Origin: Apostichopus japonicus
Lineage: Eukaryota; Echinodermata; Holothuroidea; Aspidochirotida; Stichopodidae
Reading direction: 5' to 3'
DNA length: 64,000 bases
Assembly (NCBI RefSeq): GCF_037975245.1
Contig: NC_092561.1
Location: 248,001-312,000, forward strand
Positions within the stretch are counted from its first letter, which is position 1. The number at the start of each line of letters is the position of its first letter. Of the stretch, positions 46,134 to 59,040 are shown piece after piece. The notes beneath the pieces were generated by a model. That model did no database searches and had not been told where the DNA came from. It worked only from the letters and a program-made list of their open reading frames with translations. Made by a program: the position numbers and the translations under genes.

Positions 46134-47458
46134 CAGCTTTGTCAATTATTTATTTAATCGTTTAGAGGCACACCACTTTCGATTGTCTGTAACTTGTGAA
46201 GAATTTAGAAGAAAACCTTCAAATAAGAATTATAATAACATTGTTATGTTACTGATATCGTTTAATTGACTTTAATGCGTAACAATTAGGAACTCTAAAT
46301 GTAAAATGACAAAACAAGTGACACTGTTGTTCACATCGAGGAAACTGGACAATGCTGAATATTCGTTGACGTGATTGAAACATCAAAGTTGTTTCAACAT
46401 CGCAATATTTTTATATAAAAACGAAACTCGGTAAATAATATCGTAAATGACTTTTGTGGAATAAAGAAAACTGTTTTTAATAGGTGAAAATGATCCCTGT
46501 CTTGATATTCCGGCGTCCAAAGAATGTAAGCTGGAATACAATTGCTTGTAGACGTATTACTATAGTATGGTTTAACATATTAACTGCGATGTCAAACAGG
46601 GTGCAACAAAACGTTTCGTAAAGTCTGGTTTTATTGATGATCCAATAATGCAATTGACAAGATTTTGGAAGGAAACGTCTCGTTATCCGGGTTGTTAAAC
46701 CCTAACAGTGTCTCTAACATGGAACAGAGTGTTGGTCGACTTGTATTTAAAAGTATAATAACAGTTCTGTTGCAAGAATAATACCAGTATATTCTGCGGT
46801 ATATGAAACTGACAATATTGTTCTTAAATTAGTAATACAGCAAGTATAGTCGACCCTCAACTAAGTTATATCTAATTGAATATGGATCAGGGTTCAAACG
46901 GAGTTTACCAAAATCAATATTTGCATTAATGAGCGAGTTTACCTGATAAAAATCTTTCGCCAGAAAGAAAATGCATGTGCCCGAAAACCGAAACAATGTA
47001 ATCATATTCATTCCTCAACCCCCCCCCCCCTTCCCCCCCCAAAAAAAACAGGAGCGAAAATCTTTTTTCTGTTCTCCTTTGATATTAAAGGGTTCCATTG
47101 ATCAATCAAGTTACACTAAAACTTACAACTATATATAAGAAGTATGGATGCCAACATCCTTCGTGCAAGGTATTCATAGAACTGTGGAGTTTCCCCTCAG
47201 GGAATGGCATAAGCATGTGAAAAGAAATCTGCATTTTAGAGATAATTCGCAACGTTAATGAGAAAACAGGAACCCGGTTTAATTGTGTGGGATAAGAAAA
47301 GGAAAGAAAATCATTAGAAGAATTAAGCTTCCGCAAAGTTTGGATCCGGGCAATATCTGCACAATCAGTTCTTTCAATAAGTATTATACTGATAGATCTC
47401 TTGAGATGCTGCTTAAAGTACCTCAATATTCCCAGCAAAGCAAGCATGGTTCAATGAC
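46129..47458. other. No recognisable gene; 3' flank of ligand gene B
   Basis: The convergent 3' flanks of gene B meet the intergenic space here. A poly-C/poly-A stretch lies at 47019-47048. No further exon seen. Confidence 0.4.
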
Positions 47459-47794
47459 TCAGCTATATTTCTCCTTAATACCACACGAACAACAAGACGG
47501 AATGGATATTCTGTGCCATCCCCACGTCTCGTAGGGATACCTTCTTCCCCAAGCCATAGCCCACCCATGCCGTTGAATACACCGAGAGGCAAAAAAGGTT
47601 GACACGCCCATACAGTCAGCCCCTGCCTCGTTGCACAAGGTAACCCAGAACCATTGATTCTGGTATAGATGTACCAACTGACTTTTTTCGTTCTGTGCAG
47701 TCTCTAGTGGTCCTAGCCAACCGTGATTAGAAGAGCAGACATCAGTTTCTATAAAACGACCAATCCGACTCACGAAGTCTGGTCGTGGAAATCG
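47459..47794 (-). CDS. Spätzle/neurotrophin-like ligand gene B, terminal exon
   Basis: Minus-strand exon of 336 nt after acceptor TTTTCTTTTCAACAG, starting in phase 0 and ending in TAA. It encodes 111 residues starting Arg-Phe-Pro-Arg (a possible Arg-x-x-Arg cleavage site) and then the complete knot: cysteines at exon residues 20, 54, 61, 72, 101, 102 and 104 (spacing 34, 7, 11, 29, 1, 2), nearly that of gene A. The end is HRISIPSCCSC. Unlike gene A the domain is uninterrupted by an intron. Trp and aromatic residues replace several charged positions, so it is a diverged paralogue, not an assembly duplicate. Convergent with gene A, 4.9 kb apart. The 5' exons (signal peptide, propeptide) were not securely found. 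Confidence 0.85.
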   Translation of the reverse strand, partial: RFPRPDFVSRIGRFIETDVCSSNHGWLGPLETAQNEKSQLVHLYQNQWFWVTLCNEAGADCMGVSTFFASRCIQRHGWAMAWGRRYPYETWGWHRISIPSCCSCGIKEKYS

Positions 47795-47932
47795 CTGTTG
47801 AAAAGAAAAATAGTAAACAATTAACATGACTGATTAATATACCAGTAATAGTACCTATACCAGGACTAAAACTCAAGTAGATAATCTCCGTTAAAGTTGT
47901 CTCCGTTATATCTCCGTTATATCTCCGTTATA

Positions 47933-47998
47933 TATATATATATATATAGCCCATACATATTATTATTATTATTATTATTATTGTTATTATTATTATTA
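47933..47998. repeat. (TA)n and (TTA)n microsatellite
   Basis: Short TA run followed by about 40 bp of ATT/TTA repeats with one GTT variant. A repeated TATCTCCGTTA precedes it. Confidence 0.9.
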
Positions 47999-48117
47999 TA
48001 TGATACTACTGCTGCGAAGTGTAAGAACGCATACCATCTATTTATCGCGTAAAAACGTAACATATTAACATTTGCGAGATTGTGGAAGGATTGTTATTAA
48101 GTATACTTTGTGTTTAC

Positions 48118-48166
48118 CGTGCTTTCTTTTATACCGTAGCCAATGGAAAATGGTAGGTCGTGCACC
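48118..48166 (-). CDS. Candidate upstream exon of ligand gene B
   Basis: A 49-nt segment on the minus strand between acceptor ATTTTTACAG and donor GTAAAC, 323 bp upstream of the knot exon. In the phase that joins the knot exon it is stop-free (Val-His-Asp-Leu-Pro-Phe-Ser-Ile-Gly-Tyr-Gly-Ile-Lys-Glu-Ser-Thr). No homology is visible, so splice sites and phase are the only support. Confidence 0.35.
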
Positions 48167-48910
48167 CTGTAAAAATATCACATGACATATGCAAGAAACA
48201 TCGCATAGGCTATGCCGTTTAACTTCATGCATGTGTGAAATAAAACTGAAAAACAACGTACTTTCAGGTATGTGCTGTTCCCTCCATTTGGAAAAGGATC
48301 ATGTTAGCATGAAAACAATGTATACGGTACATTGCACAATTCGCCAGAAATTCTCTTCTGCAATCCTTTGACATTGGGACAAACATCATGTGATTATGCC
48401 TGTGATGAAGCCTGGTGTAGCATAATGTTTTATTTGAATTCATTGTGTTATGAATGGATCTATAAATTATATACATATGCATACATTTATAGACGAAAAT
48501 CTTTAATGATTGTCAATCGCCTTCGTCTTTTATATTAAACTCTAAATTGGCTATAAAATCACGAAAAATGCGGACAAAGACAACGAGGCCTTTTCCTTCA
48601 AATGCAATGTTCCTCCAGAAAAAAAAAGAGGACGCTATTTAATATTTATTAATACTTCTCGAGGTATCATCACAGTTAGTTGTGAAATGTTGCTCTTCTT
48701 TGCGATTCGGATAAGTAACTTGATGATCGCATTTATTCTTAAGCACCCTGATGTTAACGCAGAGGGTATTTACAGGATCAGCAACTGTTTGTCCATTTGA
48801 AAGAGAAATAATTAGTTAAATTAGTTAAAGTAAAATACGTGATGAAAAATACAACGCTAGCCGTGGTTGCGTAAACCAGAATGCGAATCTTTTGGAGAAC
48901 GTGTTCCACT

Positions 48911-49223
48911 TCAGCCGATTCACGCAGAGATGAAAGTAACCACTGTAAATCTAAAGTTTTGTACAACAGTAGATACTGAATCGTGCTGACAAATCTAATA
49001 AATCGGTAGCATGTGCTATTAGGGTTACAGTAAGAACTGAGGATATGTGTAATTCCAACAAATCCCAACAACTGCATGGATTTATTAGAATTACACATAT
49101 ACTCAGTTCTTACTGTAATCATGATAGCACATGCTACCGATTAATAGCACGATCCAGTTCTTACTTTGGTACAAAACTTTACAATTAACAGTTGTAACTG
49201 TGTTTTCAGTATGTATCGAGTGT
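48911..49223. mobile_element. Fold-back MITE, copy 3
   Basis: Same orientation as copy 1 and closely similar: it starts TCAGCCGATTCACGCAGAGA, has the central GTTACAGTAAGAACTGAGGA with its inverted partner, and ends near ATGTATCGAGTG. The inverted halves match over most of about 310 bp. Confidence 0.85.
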
Positions 49224-51866
49224 CCACTTTCATGCACTTTACATTCTAATTTACGTTAGCTCCGTAAAGGCAAATAATAACATATACATTTCATATACAG
49301 AACGCGAGCGACTTGGATTGCAAAATGTATATTTATGAAGTTTCATAACGGAAACCATGAAATCATGAAAGAAAACAACTGTAATATTGCTTCCGACCAT
49401 TACTTTGCATCATACAATTTTAAAACGTGTTTGAGATTGAATATGTGACTCCGTTTAATTCTACATTGTTAAATGTTTGGAACAAAATGTTTTTAAGAGG
49501 ACAAGAAGTGCCATAAAGGTCTGCAATTAAGTTTACTTTTTAAGTTACATCACCGACGGTTTTGTCTCCCATGAATTCAAACTTTTACTGGTTCGTTGGT
49601 ACGATTTCTTTGAGAAATAGCGCCGCCATTCGTAAGTAGCATAAAGGCCATACAAACCATAAATAAACCTGTAATATATAATGCTTCGTGAAATAAGAAC
49701 AGGGTTGTTTTCTGAAACAATATTACGATAACAAATAGGATATAAAATGAAGAAATAAAATTTAAAAAAAAACCTCACGAAGGTGGAGAGGATCGGCAGC
49801 TAAGAGAGCGGAGCAGTAAACCAGTCACGTGTTCGATTGTGATACCTGCACAAACGCTAGTTTTGATTCCAAACAGCTCCATCTTTCTGAGTCAATTCTG
49901 TCGAAAGTTATCCTTGATGAATCATTGCTTTTTGAAGCGTTATGGTGTTGTGTCAGTGTGTGTCTGGTGTCCGATGTCTGGTGTATGAGAGTGTGTGTGT
50001 TTGGGGGGGGGGGGGGATTCATGATCGTAACAGGACGGACTAACACTTGAACCCCCCAATCCCGATCCGCATTTCGTACTGCAAAAAGAGGAAATTGACA
50101 TTCTCTTCTCAGCACATGACTCCATCGCAGACCTATCACTGAGCTCATATATTAAAAGAACTATAAACACTAAATGTAGTTCTATCTTGATTACGTTTAT
50201 AATACGCATATTATTTTATACCTTTAAATGTTAGAGGAATAAAAACACGTTTCCCTTATCTGCGATGTCAATTATATCCATTTTGATTAGTAAGACGTTG
50301 GCCGATCTATCTATTGATCAATTAATATATCTCTATCTAATAACATCTACCAAATTTATCGCGGTCATCTACTGATACGGCTATTAAAGAATTTTGGATT
50401 CCTCCATTCTATCGGAAGAAACATAACAGACATGTTGCTTCAGTGACCATTCATCACCTTATTCAATTGTAATAATTTTAGATCATTTGTTTGAAAGTAG
50501 AGAACCCCGTAACGATCATGTGGATCACATTCATCATTCATTAGTTTTTCCCTCTTAAAAGCATTAAAAATGTTTTTAGTAAAGCGCGAAACTATTTTTT
50601 TTTTCTAAATTCAGTTCATTACCCCTCCAGCCAATTTGCCCACGTCTTACATAATTAATTTGAAATGCTGTATCCACGGAGGCCTAGATCCATTATAGCA
50701 GGGAGCTGCCATTAAAGCTGCATATTGAGTTGATTTTTAATAAAGTTTTCAATGTTATCTATTTCACAATAACTTGTTCACTCAAGTTTCATTTACAAAA
50801 ACAAAGAAGTGAAACTAAAAGTTAAATACTTTTCCAATTTTCAAGCGGCTCGGTATTACGTCGAAGTCTTTTATTTTGAAAAAAATCTGTCGGGACGGTA
50901 TCTTAAGTTGATCCATTGCAATGTAATAATACAATGTGAAGCAGGGTGGTTTTTTGAAGAAAAAAAATTAGAAGAAAAACCTACCTCCCAATCACTAAGA
51001 GATGCTTTAAGATGACAGAGAGATGCATTATAGGTTTCGGTTACACTTACAGGGGCCATGGAAGTCTTGGGTATCTAATGTATCAATTTATTTGTGCATC
51101 AGGCCACAAAGAGCTTTCCCTTTTTTTGGTTAATGTTCTTAATGTTTTCACGTATGGAGTGTCATTCTCATTTTAAACACAGCTACATCAGACAAGAAAC
51201 ACATTTACATAAATATCTTCATGTAATTGCATCAGGAATAGCATTTGCCATAACGGGTGAGTTGTTTTTTAAAGATGTTCCTTGGTTACTACGAAAAAAT
51301 GCGTCAAGAGGTACCGTATACGCCTGGGAAATGTTTACTATCTACGGGGAAACTGGGAAACGGTGTCACTTGGCTCTGTGTTAACAATATGATTATATTT
51401 ATGTTAATATTAGCATATGTTATTATATCTTAATGCATTTTATGGTCTGTTATGAAGCTGTACGTTACTGTAATTTATTAGCCTACGCGATATAATAGTT
51501 GTCAAACTTATTCATATCACTGTTGGAGAAATACCGCCGCAGGTCTCTTATTGCATTTAGCATATCATTTATATCAATCAATGTTAACCGATTTCATTCA
51601 ATATGGAAAAGTTATGTTTATTATGCAGTATTTTGTGGTGAATAAGACGGATTATACATCAGGGTCAGTTTTATCGCCCCATATATGCTTCAAACAAACA
51701 AACAAAGGTGGACATTTGTATGCTCGAAACGTTTTTGCTCGTCTCCGAAACCTATATGTGAAATCTTTATATAAGTCTACTCAACATCTGGGACTACGTG
51801 TTCCTAGAGTTTTTTTAGTTTCGTCCTAGAACTTCCATATCTTCGAACACCCGATAGTCATGGCTC
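49224..51866. other. No recognisable gene
   Basis: AT-rich sequence upstream of gene B on its strand; its 5' exons may be here but were not recognised. A poly-G run lies at about 50001-50015. Confidence 0.4.
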
Positions 51867-51870
51867 GTAC

Positions 51871-52340
51871 AGTAACTACTGGTCATGTCCTGTAACACAT
51901 GTTACACATGTTAAGAACACAAAGTAGTAATTACTGATGCACGGTTGTGCATGGGAAACTCACACTAAATGGTTGATAGAGCAACTACTGTTCATATGAA
52001 CAGTAGTTAGTTGCTCTACCAACCATTTAGTGTGAGTTCTTTAATATGCGATTCTAAAATGAAGTCGTATCTTGTGGTTTTATGCTGTGAGTAGGCATAC
52101 CTGAACATGGCCTTTCTTCGTTCTCGGCATCACCAATTGGCGTAATATAAATAGAGGTGTGAACTGGAATCAAGCGGAATCGTACCTCCTTTATTCAAAC
52201 ACAAAGCAAGTATGGTAAATATACTGGTGCCACCAGGCTGTAACACATGTTACTACTGTTCATGTCCCACAACCGTGCATCAGTAATTACTACTTTGTGT
52301 TCGTAAAACGTTAAAAAAATGTTACAAGTGGCACCAGTTG
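51871..52340. mobile_element. Nested inverted-repeat element
   Basis: A tight hairpin at 51957-52038 has about 40-bp arms (AACTCACACTAAATGGTTG and its inverse) around CATATG. Outside it, GTAGTAATTACTGATGCACG at about 51923 is matched by the inverted CGTGCATCAGTAATTACTAC at about 52274. Another small inverted pair, ACTGGTGCCAC and GTGGCACCAGT, closes the right side (52223-52338). About 180 bp of unique sequence lies between hairpin and right arm. Likely a MITE with a second insertion. Confidence 0.65.
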
Positions 52341-55300
52341 TTACCGTGTACTAGTTATTAGTATCGGCTGCTTCGAAGGTAGATGTAATGAATTCCTTCA
52401 TAGGTGGTTAACTTTTTCAGCTGTAAGGAATTCCCTCGTATTGCAGAGAATGCAAAATGCTTTAGAGTTCAAATGACCTGCAGTCATCTTTTTAAGATGA
52501 CAAACTTCTTTCGTTTGTTCAAAGAAACATATGATTTAAGTGAAAGATAATGAAACTACACGACAATTGAGGTACTAATAGGGAAGCAATATATACTGAA
52601 CGCGGCAATGGGGATCTTCGCGTCTTATCGGTCCTAACAGTGCCTTATAGATACGGCTATGGGTCCTATGATTGTGATCTCCAATGATTGTGTATAGTGC
52701 TATAACATATCTCAATCTATGAGCTAGTTGTGAAAGTTTGGTTAAAAAGATCTCGTCGTCAATAATGACGACAACCATCGCAGGTGTAAGTCTAGTATAT
52801 ATAGTCCATTCCAGAGACTTGGAAACAATGAAAAAGTGTCAGGGGTGACATGCCTGATCAAGCCTGCAGGTGACCATTTTGTTTGTTTAAGCAGACTATT
52901 AATTACAGCATTGCAGAACCAAAGGGGACTATTTTGGTACCATTATTTGCACCAGTCTTTTTCCTCGTTAATTTTTTCTTAAATATTTTAGGTGATTTCA
53001 ATCAGTAAATTAAAATGACGAAAGATTGCACGTTAGTCGGCTGATGGCTCAATACCAACTTGAACGGTTTCTGCTATATTGTGCACAGAGTTTGCACAAC
53101 TTTATCTCAACCTTTGAATACATAATTCGATGGGGGTCGTCACTAAATTGCATTGACAAGTGCATCCAGTAAATTGATGCTGTCTGAAACCTCTTGAGTC
53201 TCTTCATTAGGTCGATCAATAGGAAATTTTGATTCTAGAACGAGCTCAATCATCCTAACCGGTAACAAATTGTCTCACAGTAGTTCTAACAGTGATTCCA
53301 GACATTTTCAGAGGTGGAAGGCGTCTGGCAGACATACATTTCAAGCCCTAAAGTTAAGCTAGATTACCTATTTGAGTAACCCAAAAATGTTCCGCAAGGT
53401 AAATCAACTCATTCCAGTCAAGCATACTACAAATTGTTCCTCATACCACCAGTTGTCACAAATGACCATTGTCAGACAATTACATTACCACTACCCCTGC
53501 CGGAAGCCCATAAACGTTTTTCTTCTTTCTGTATATGGTGGAGGATGGAAGGTGGGGGTTGCAAAGTCTTCCTAACCAGCAGATTATAAGACCATCTTTC
53601 TGGTTTTTGTAATGTTTACGCATTTAGCGAACATCACCCAATCTATGGGCATAATATTCCTGGTAACCTCCCCCAAATCATTGAGAATGCAGATCAAAGC
53701 TAATTCACATCAATGAGTCTGACCACATGATAGAAAGCTTAGACAAATACATTGGTGTATAGATATAGGTCAGATTGTCTAGGAACTAGGCCATACGGTG
53801 AACTTTCGTGATACGTGTACGTGGCCAATATGTTTTTCAGTCTGTTACATAAAGCTTTGATGTCGTTCTCTCCAAATAATTATAGCTTCCCTTGAAGGAG
53901 TACTTTTCAATTGTATGCAGCCACTCACAATGAAATGTAAGAACACAGTCCACCCACTCTAAGTTTGGAGTGAATATATTTATACTTCAGGAATATGAAT
54001 ATGTTTTTGCTTTCTTACAAAAGCCTACATATTTCTTTACCAAGAGACCTGCGTGATGATCAACTTCCTCAAATACCAAAAGAAAATACCTTGAAAGATA
54101 TAAACGCTTAAAATTATCATTTCCATTTCCCTTTGTAACGACACTTCTTAGTTCTGTAGAAAAATAACAAGACAAGATGCCTTGTAAAATAGCAATCGAA
54201 TATTGAAATTTGTTGTACAGAACGCACGGGGATTCATGGCGATGGGGTTGGGGAGGATGGACACCCCTGATCCAAAGACTTTCAGAAGGTAGTATATGAG
54301 AACAGGGAATTTTCAAGAGGTGGCCTTTTGGGATGATCTAGTTCACTTTAGAGGGAAACCATCCTAGAACACCCATTACCACACGCTCAGTTCCTTTAAT
54401 TGGGATCCACGAGAGACACCGTGGTACATTAGACACTATACACCTCCCAGCCATGTAACACGCCCCCACCCCAATCCCCAGCCCAATCCGCATCCCGGCT
54501 CCTGGTCTAGTTAATAATTCGTTACAGTTCAAATCAGTAGCGCACGTCAACGTTACAATTTACGTGCATACATATGGCATAAATACCCTTTCTTGATAAA
54601 TGCGTCACAGTAGGTAATCTTCAGACGGACACGGCCCAGGAGGTAGGTATTAATAAAAGACGTTTCACTGTCTTGTGTAACTGATGGCATTTATCTTATT
54701 CGCTTTTACTCCCTGTGGATCAATTGAAACCAGGCCTAACAACTAGCCATACATCAATGAGTTAATATCATAGGGATCTTGATCTTTAAATGTCAATATT
54801 ATCCCTTGCGATGAGTTTCTGGTAAATGGATTAAAGGACTTATGGTCTTTATGCACAAGAATTTCTTATTTAGGCGCAACTTCTTATTGAGCTCTTCGTC
54901 ACTGTGAATGAATTGGCATTTTCAAACAACGAATAAAATTTGATACGAATGGCTACCGCGCTAAAGAAAAAGGAGAAGAACCTCTAATTAATCTATTGCT
55001 TTAGTAAATACTGTGACAAACATGATACATACTCAGTTTATACTCGTGTCAAAACCTAGTGCTGATTGTTTGAAATTCCCAAATAAATTTGGATACGTTG
55101 AAGGAGTTACAACAATCTGTTATACTATAATTTTTCAGTATTAATGACCTCCCCAATGTTACTCTGTGGTATAGCTGATACAACGGACAGTGGCTGCAGG
55201 GCACAACTAATTTGATTGTTTTGCAAAGGTTTTGAATTAATGAACTAGCGTAGCTCATCAACACGAGAGTTCACTTTTTATTAGCTAACACGTCCCACGA

Positions 55301-57004
55301 GCTAATGACTATTTATAGATTTGTGCACGTCTTTGCTTTATTTCGTAAATGCTTTCAGACAATTTGATAGAAGAGAAATTTCATGTGAACGTGACGCATT
55401 CTAAATCCATCGTATTCCGGTGAATAAACAAGCGAAACTATGACATTCAATGATATTTATTTGACTTCTTAAGAATTTCTTTGACATATTATAACAACCT
55501 TTAGGTCTTTCCAGAACAGTTTCGTACAAGATTAAAACAGTTCTTGTATTAATAGACATTTCAATGTAAGCATGACTGAATAATAAACTTGTTAACAGTT
55601 TTCTTTCCTTTTGTCTGCATTGCAAACTGCTTTATCAGGTGCCATTCTAATATTTGACTTGTGCGTTGCTATAGTTACATCGGTTAGTTACAATATGGGT
55701 AATCTAGAAGTGTTTTAAATATAGTAACACTCAAATTGGGTGTCTAAGCTCTAACATGTTTCTTCCGCTATTCAAGTTAACGCTTCTTGCTTTTCTTACT
55801 TTACTTAAGCGATCAAAGAACTTTCCTTATAACTTTATGTACGGAACTGATTTATGAATTTATTTTTTGACGTAAAATTATAAAGGAAACTATATGCAGA
55901 GTGGCTTGCATAATCATAATCAACCAAAAACTTAGAAATAGACTCAGTGAATAATAACTCGACATTTCTAATGGAGTTTTAACTTTATTTTATATTTAGT
56001 TCTTAAAAAAAATTGGGTGGTCTTCAGCAAAGTATTATTTCAAAACGCTGAAGGAGATTTCAGTAGTTAATGATATTTAACATCTTTTAATTGGGTAGGA
56101 TACAATTATAACGTACATGGAATAAATTTAAATAATTTAAATAAAATTCAAATGAAAACTATTTAGACTTGTACGTACTGTACAAGCAATAGATATAAAT
56201 CTTGTAAAATGACATAGCAGTTCGTCTGTAAAGCTTTTATGGTTAGCAATAATACTAGCATCCATAATTGCAACACTAATAAACATACCAGTAATACTAT
56301 TAATCGTAGAAATACTGCAAATAAATTCACTCTGTATAATAAGATGATGTCACCATAGCTCGGTCGTAACTAAATCATAATTCATTAATCAACCACTACA
56401 AATGTCCCATATGTTGAACGGAACTGGTTTTGAGTTCCTGCACAAAAGCAATTTTCAGTTGAATGTTAACATTCATTTTGTATTTGGTTTCCAATGTTAT
56501 TTCCGACTGTAAATATCAAACATGTATCACAAATATTTGTTCTTGATTCAAAGAGGTGGAAGGAGGTTTTCCACAATTGACTAGGCTGTCTAAAACTGCC
56601 CTTTTATCGATCATTTCTTGAGAAGGTATTTATTGTGAAAGTTTAAGACCTCTTCTAAACAACCATGATCGCCATATTCACACAAATTGAATCAAGAATT
56701 AAATATTGCTTCAAACAATAATAATAAAATATTGCGTACACAGACGATAACAAAACGGCTTGAAAGGGCAACCTAGTACCTTACTCGTTGCTGGATGCCA
56801 ATATAACCAAAACAATTGAGTTTGCACCGTTCGTAACAAGACATGCAACATGAAACATTGAGGAATTTCCGTCCTTAATGTATTGGCTGTATTACTGTTG
56901 CAGTACAAAAGCACGAATGCTAATACTACACATAATTGTGTACATTGAAGTCATTGCCTTTCCTTTGTGAATATCATACATGAAGAAACATTTGCTCTAA
57001 AGCA
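52341..57004. other. No recognisable gene
   Basis: AT-rich sequence. A 67-codon minus-strand frame at 52575-52778 looks somewhat gene-like but has no recognisable motif. Nothing else supported on either strand. Confidence 0.35.
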
Positions 57005-57010
57005 TTTATT
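57005..57010 (-). terminator. Candidate poly(A) signal of ligand gene C
   Basis: AATAAA on the minus strand 300 bp downstream of the gene C stop. Plausible distance; motif evidence only. Confidence 0.4.
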
Positions 57011-57309
57011 CTGTAAAATCTTGACAACTGATGCAATTTCTGGTTGGTAAATGCTAGGATGAGAGCTAAACACAAGTTATGGTTATGCTCTGGCATTAGA
57101 TCATGAACTTCTGCATCTAACAATTTCAAAATAGTTGCTTTTGATGAAATTACATCATGTGTGGAGAGGATGTTAGGGGTAATGTACATACTATGCTCTC
57201 TTTGCATGGAAACCGAAGAAACCAGTTAACAATATGCGTTAGCGTATTGGTATGTGTGCTTGTGTGACATTCGGTACAGTTGGGCAACATTGCACTGCTT
57301 TGATTCGAC

Positions 57310-57630
57310 CTATAGGTGGGGTAAGATGACGGCACATGAACAACAAGACTGAATGTAGACCCAGTAATCACCGGTCACTCCGTTTTTGACGCCATGGACG
57401 TTAATCCAGCTGTACTTTTGCTCGCATAAAGAGCTAATAGGTGAATTATAAGCAGGGCCGAGTCCTAGACATTCTGCACCTGGTTCAGGATCACACTCTG
57501 TCACCCAAAAGTATTTCGGAGGATCAATGTGCACTTTGACACCATGTTCGTCTAGGAGATATGCGTACCGATTGAAAACGCTCGTTGATGAACATGCTCT
57601 CCTAGGGATGTATCTGCTTGCACTTGGCCT
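57310..57630 (-). CDS. Spätzle/neurotrophin-like ligand gene C, terminal exon
   Basis: Minus-strand exon of 321 nt after acceptor TTTGTTTTTCTTTAG, starting in phase 0 like the corresponding exons of A and B, and ending in a stop after Leu-Pro-His-Leu. It encodes 106 residues: a basic start with a dibasic Arg-Arg site one residue before Ala-Cys, then seven cysteines at exon residues 13, 46, 54, 69, 96, 97 and 99 (spacing 33, 8, 15, 27, 1, 2). Conserved FWVTEC and QSCCSCAV are shared with A and B. As in B, no intron interrupts the knot. A secreted ligand is expected, but the signal peptide exon was not found. Confidence 0.83.
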   Translation of the reverse strand, partial: RPSASRYIPRRACSSTSVFNRYAYLLDEHGVKVHIDPPKYFWVTECDPEPGAECLGLGPAYNSPISSLCEQKYSWINVHGVKNGVTGDYWVYIQSCCSCAVILPHL

Positions 57631-58513
57631 CTAAAGAAAAACAAAACAAATAAATAAATAAATAAATAAATTACGTTACCAACATATGTATGTAATGTAA
57701 CATAACTTCAAATGGTTGTGTCGCTGTTTGAATGTGAGAACCATGTAGATGCATTTCGTTATTTCGACCGTGTTACAATGATAAGCACCGGAATAATGAC
57801 TACACAATAGTTCGTTCTCATTCGAAAGAACGCTAAAATGCTTGAGTTATACAACCCCTAACACCCACTATAAAGTGTTTTATCCTTCAAATTGTCGGAA
57901 AATATTACTTTAACTTGAAAAACCAACTGCAGTTGAAATGATTAAACTTGTCATCTTATTATGCTTTTGGCTGTGTCGTAAAAGAAATACCGACAAACTG
58001 CAACACCGACTATAGCTACAGAAATTAGATTGTGCCAGAGCTCCCATTAACAGGTAATGAACGCTGAAACACCTGAGTCATTCAACCTGTAAATCCACTC
58101 TAAAGTACCTTATCCTTCAAACTGTCTCAAATATTACTTTAATTTAAAATGAACTGCAGTTGAGATTATTCAAGTAGAGAATATTTCGATTCCAAAACAG
58201 TCTTCGCCAATATAAGGTAAACTTCAAATTAAGTATCACTAAGAATATTTAATCAAATAATACTTTCTCATAAACCGGAAACACAGTCAAACTAAGTAGT
58301 TTCATAGTTGACACAATACTGTCCGACTTAGTAAATAACGTAAAAAAAGGTTAACTGACATATTTTTTATACAAAATGAGACACTGGGATTACAAATTTT
58401 GTGATCCTGTAACAAACTATGACCTATGCTTAGTAACACTTAGTCTCAGCATCTACATAGTTTTATGTTCTAATGAGGATTATTTTTACAGGTTTTTAGA
58501 GGCCGTATCATAC
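57631..58513 (-). other. Likely intron upstream of the gene C knot exon
   Basis: If the candidate exon at 58514-58546 is real this is the intron between them. It contains a short (AAAT)n run at 57645-57670 and no other feature. Confidence 0.3.
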
Positions 58514-58546
58514 CTCAGTCGGATTTAAGGACACTGCTTTCCGTTT
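58514..58546 (-). CDS. Candidate upstream exon of ligand gene C
   Basis: A 33-nt segment on the minus strand between acceptor TTTTCCTTACATAG and donor GTATGA. It is phase 0 at both ends, encoding Lys-Arg-Lys-Ala-Val-Ser-Leu-Asn-Pro-Thr-Glu. It fits the phase-0 start of the knot exon. No homology, so weak. Confidence 0.3.
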
Positions 58547-59040
58547 CTATGTAAGGAAAAATATTTACTTCCTTATCTTAGTAGATTACATGGGCGACAA
58601 GTTGATTCTCAAAGTGGGAGGGGAGGTGGCGTGGGGGGGGGGGGGGGCATTGTACCTGATGTGAAGGCTAACGCAGACCCATCTTTTGAAATGGTCTAAG
58701 CACAGGTAGGACAAATGTCGAACGCAGGCAAGTTTTATGAGCCCCGACTTAAGGTTGTCAAAGTACGTAATTAAAAGATAACTTAGACCCTTGTGTGGAC
58801 GAAATATTTAATTGACTATAAGAGAGGGTAAAGTTCTTAAGTGAGTCTCATCAAGTGGTCCGAACCACTTAGAGTAAATGTTCGGGTGAGGAACCAAATA
58901 TAGTAGTGTCATCATATTAACCCTTTCTCCTCCCGCTCAAATCGAAGCCCATTTTTTAACATAGTCCATGTATAGGCATGTAGTACGTATGCGTTGAGAG
59001 TACACTTATCTACAACCCTTCTTAAAAAAAATCCCATTCC

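Noticed and set aside
52575..52778. 67-codon minus-strand frame with a regular codon look
   Set aside because: No motif, no splice borders and no neighbours to support it.
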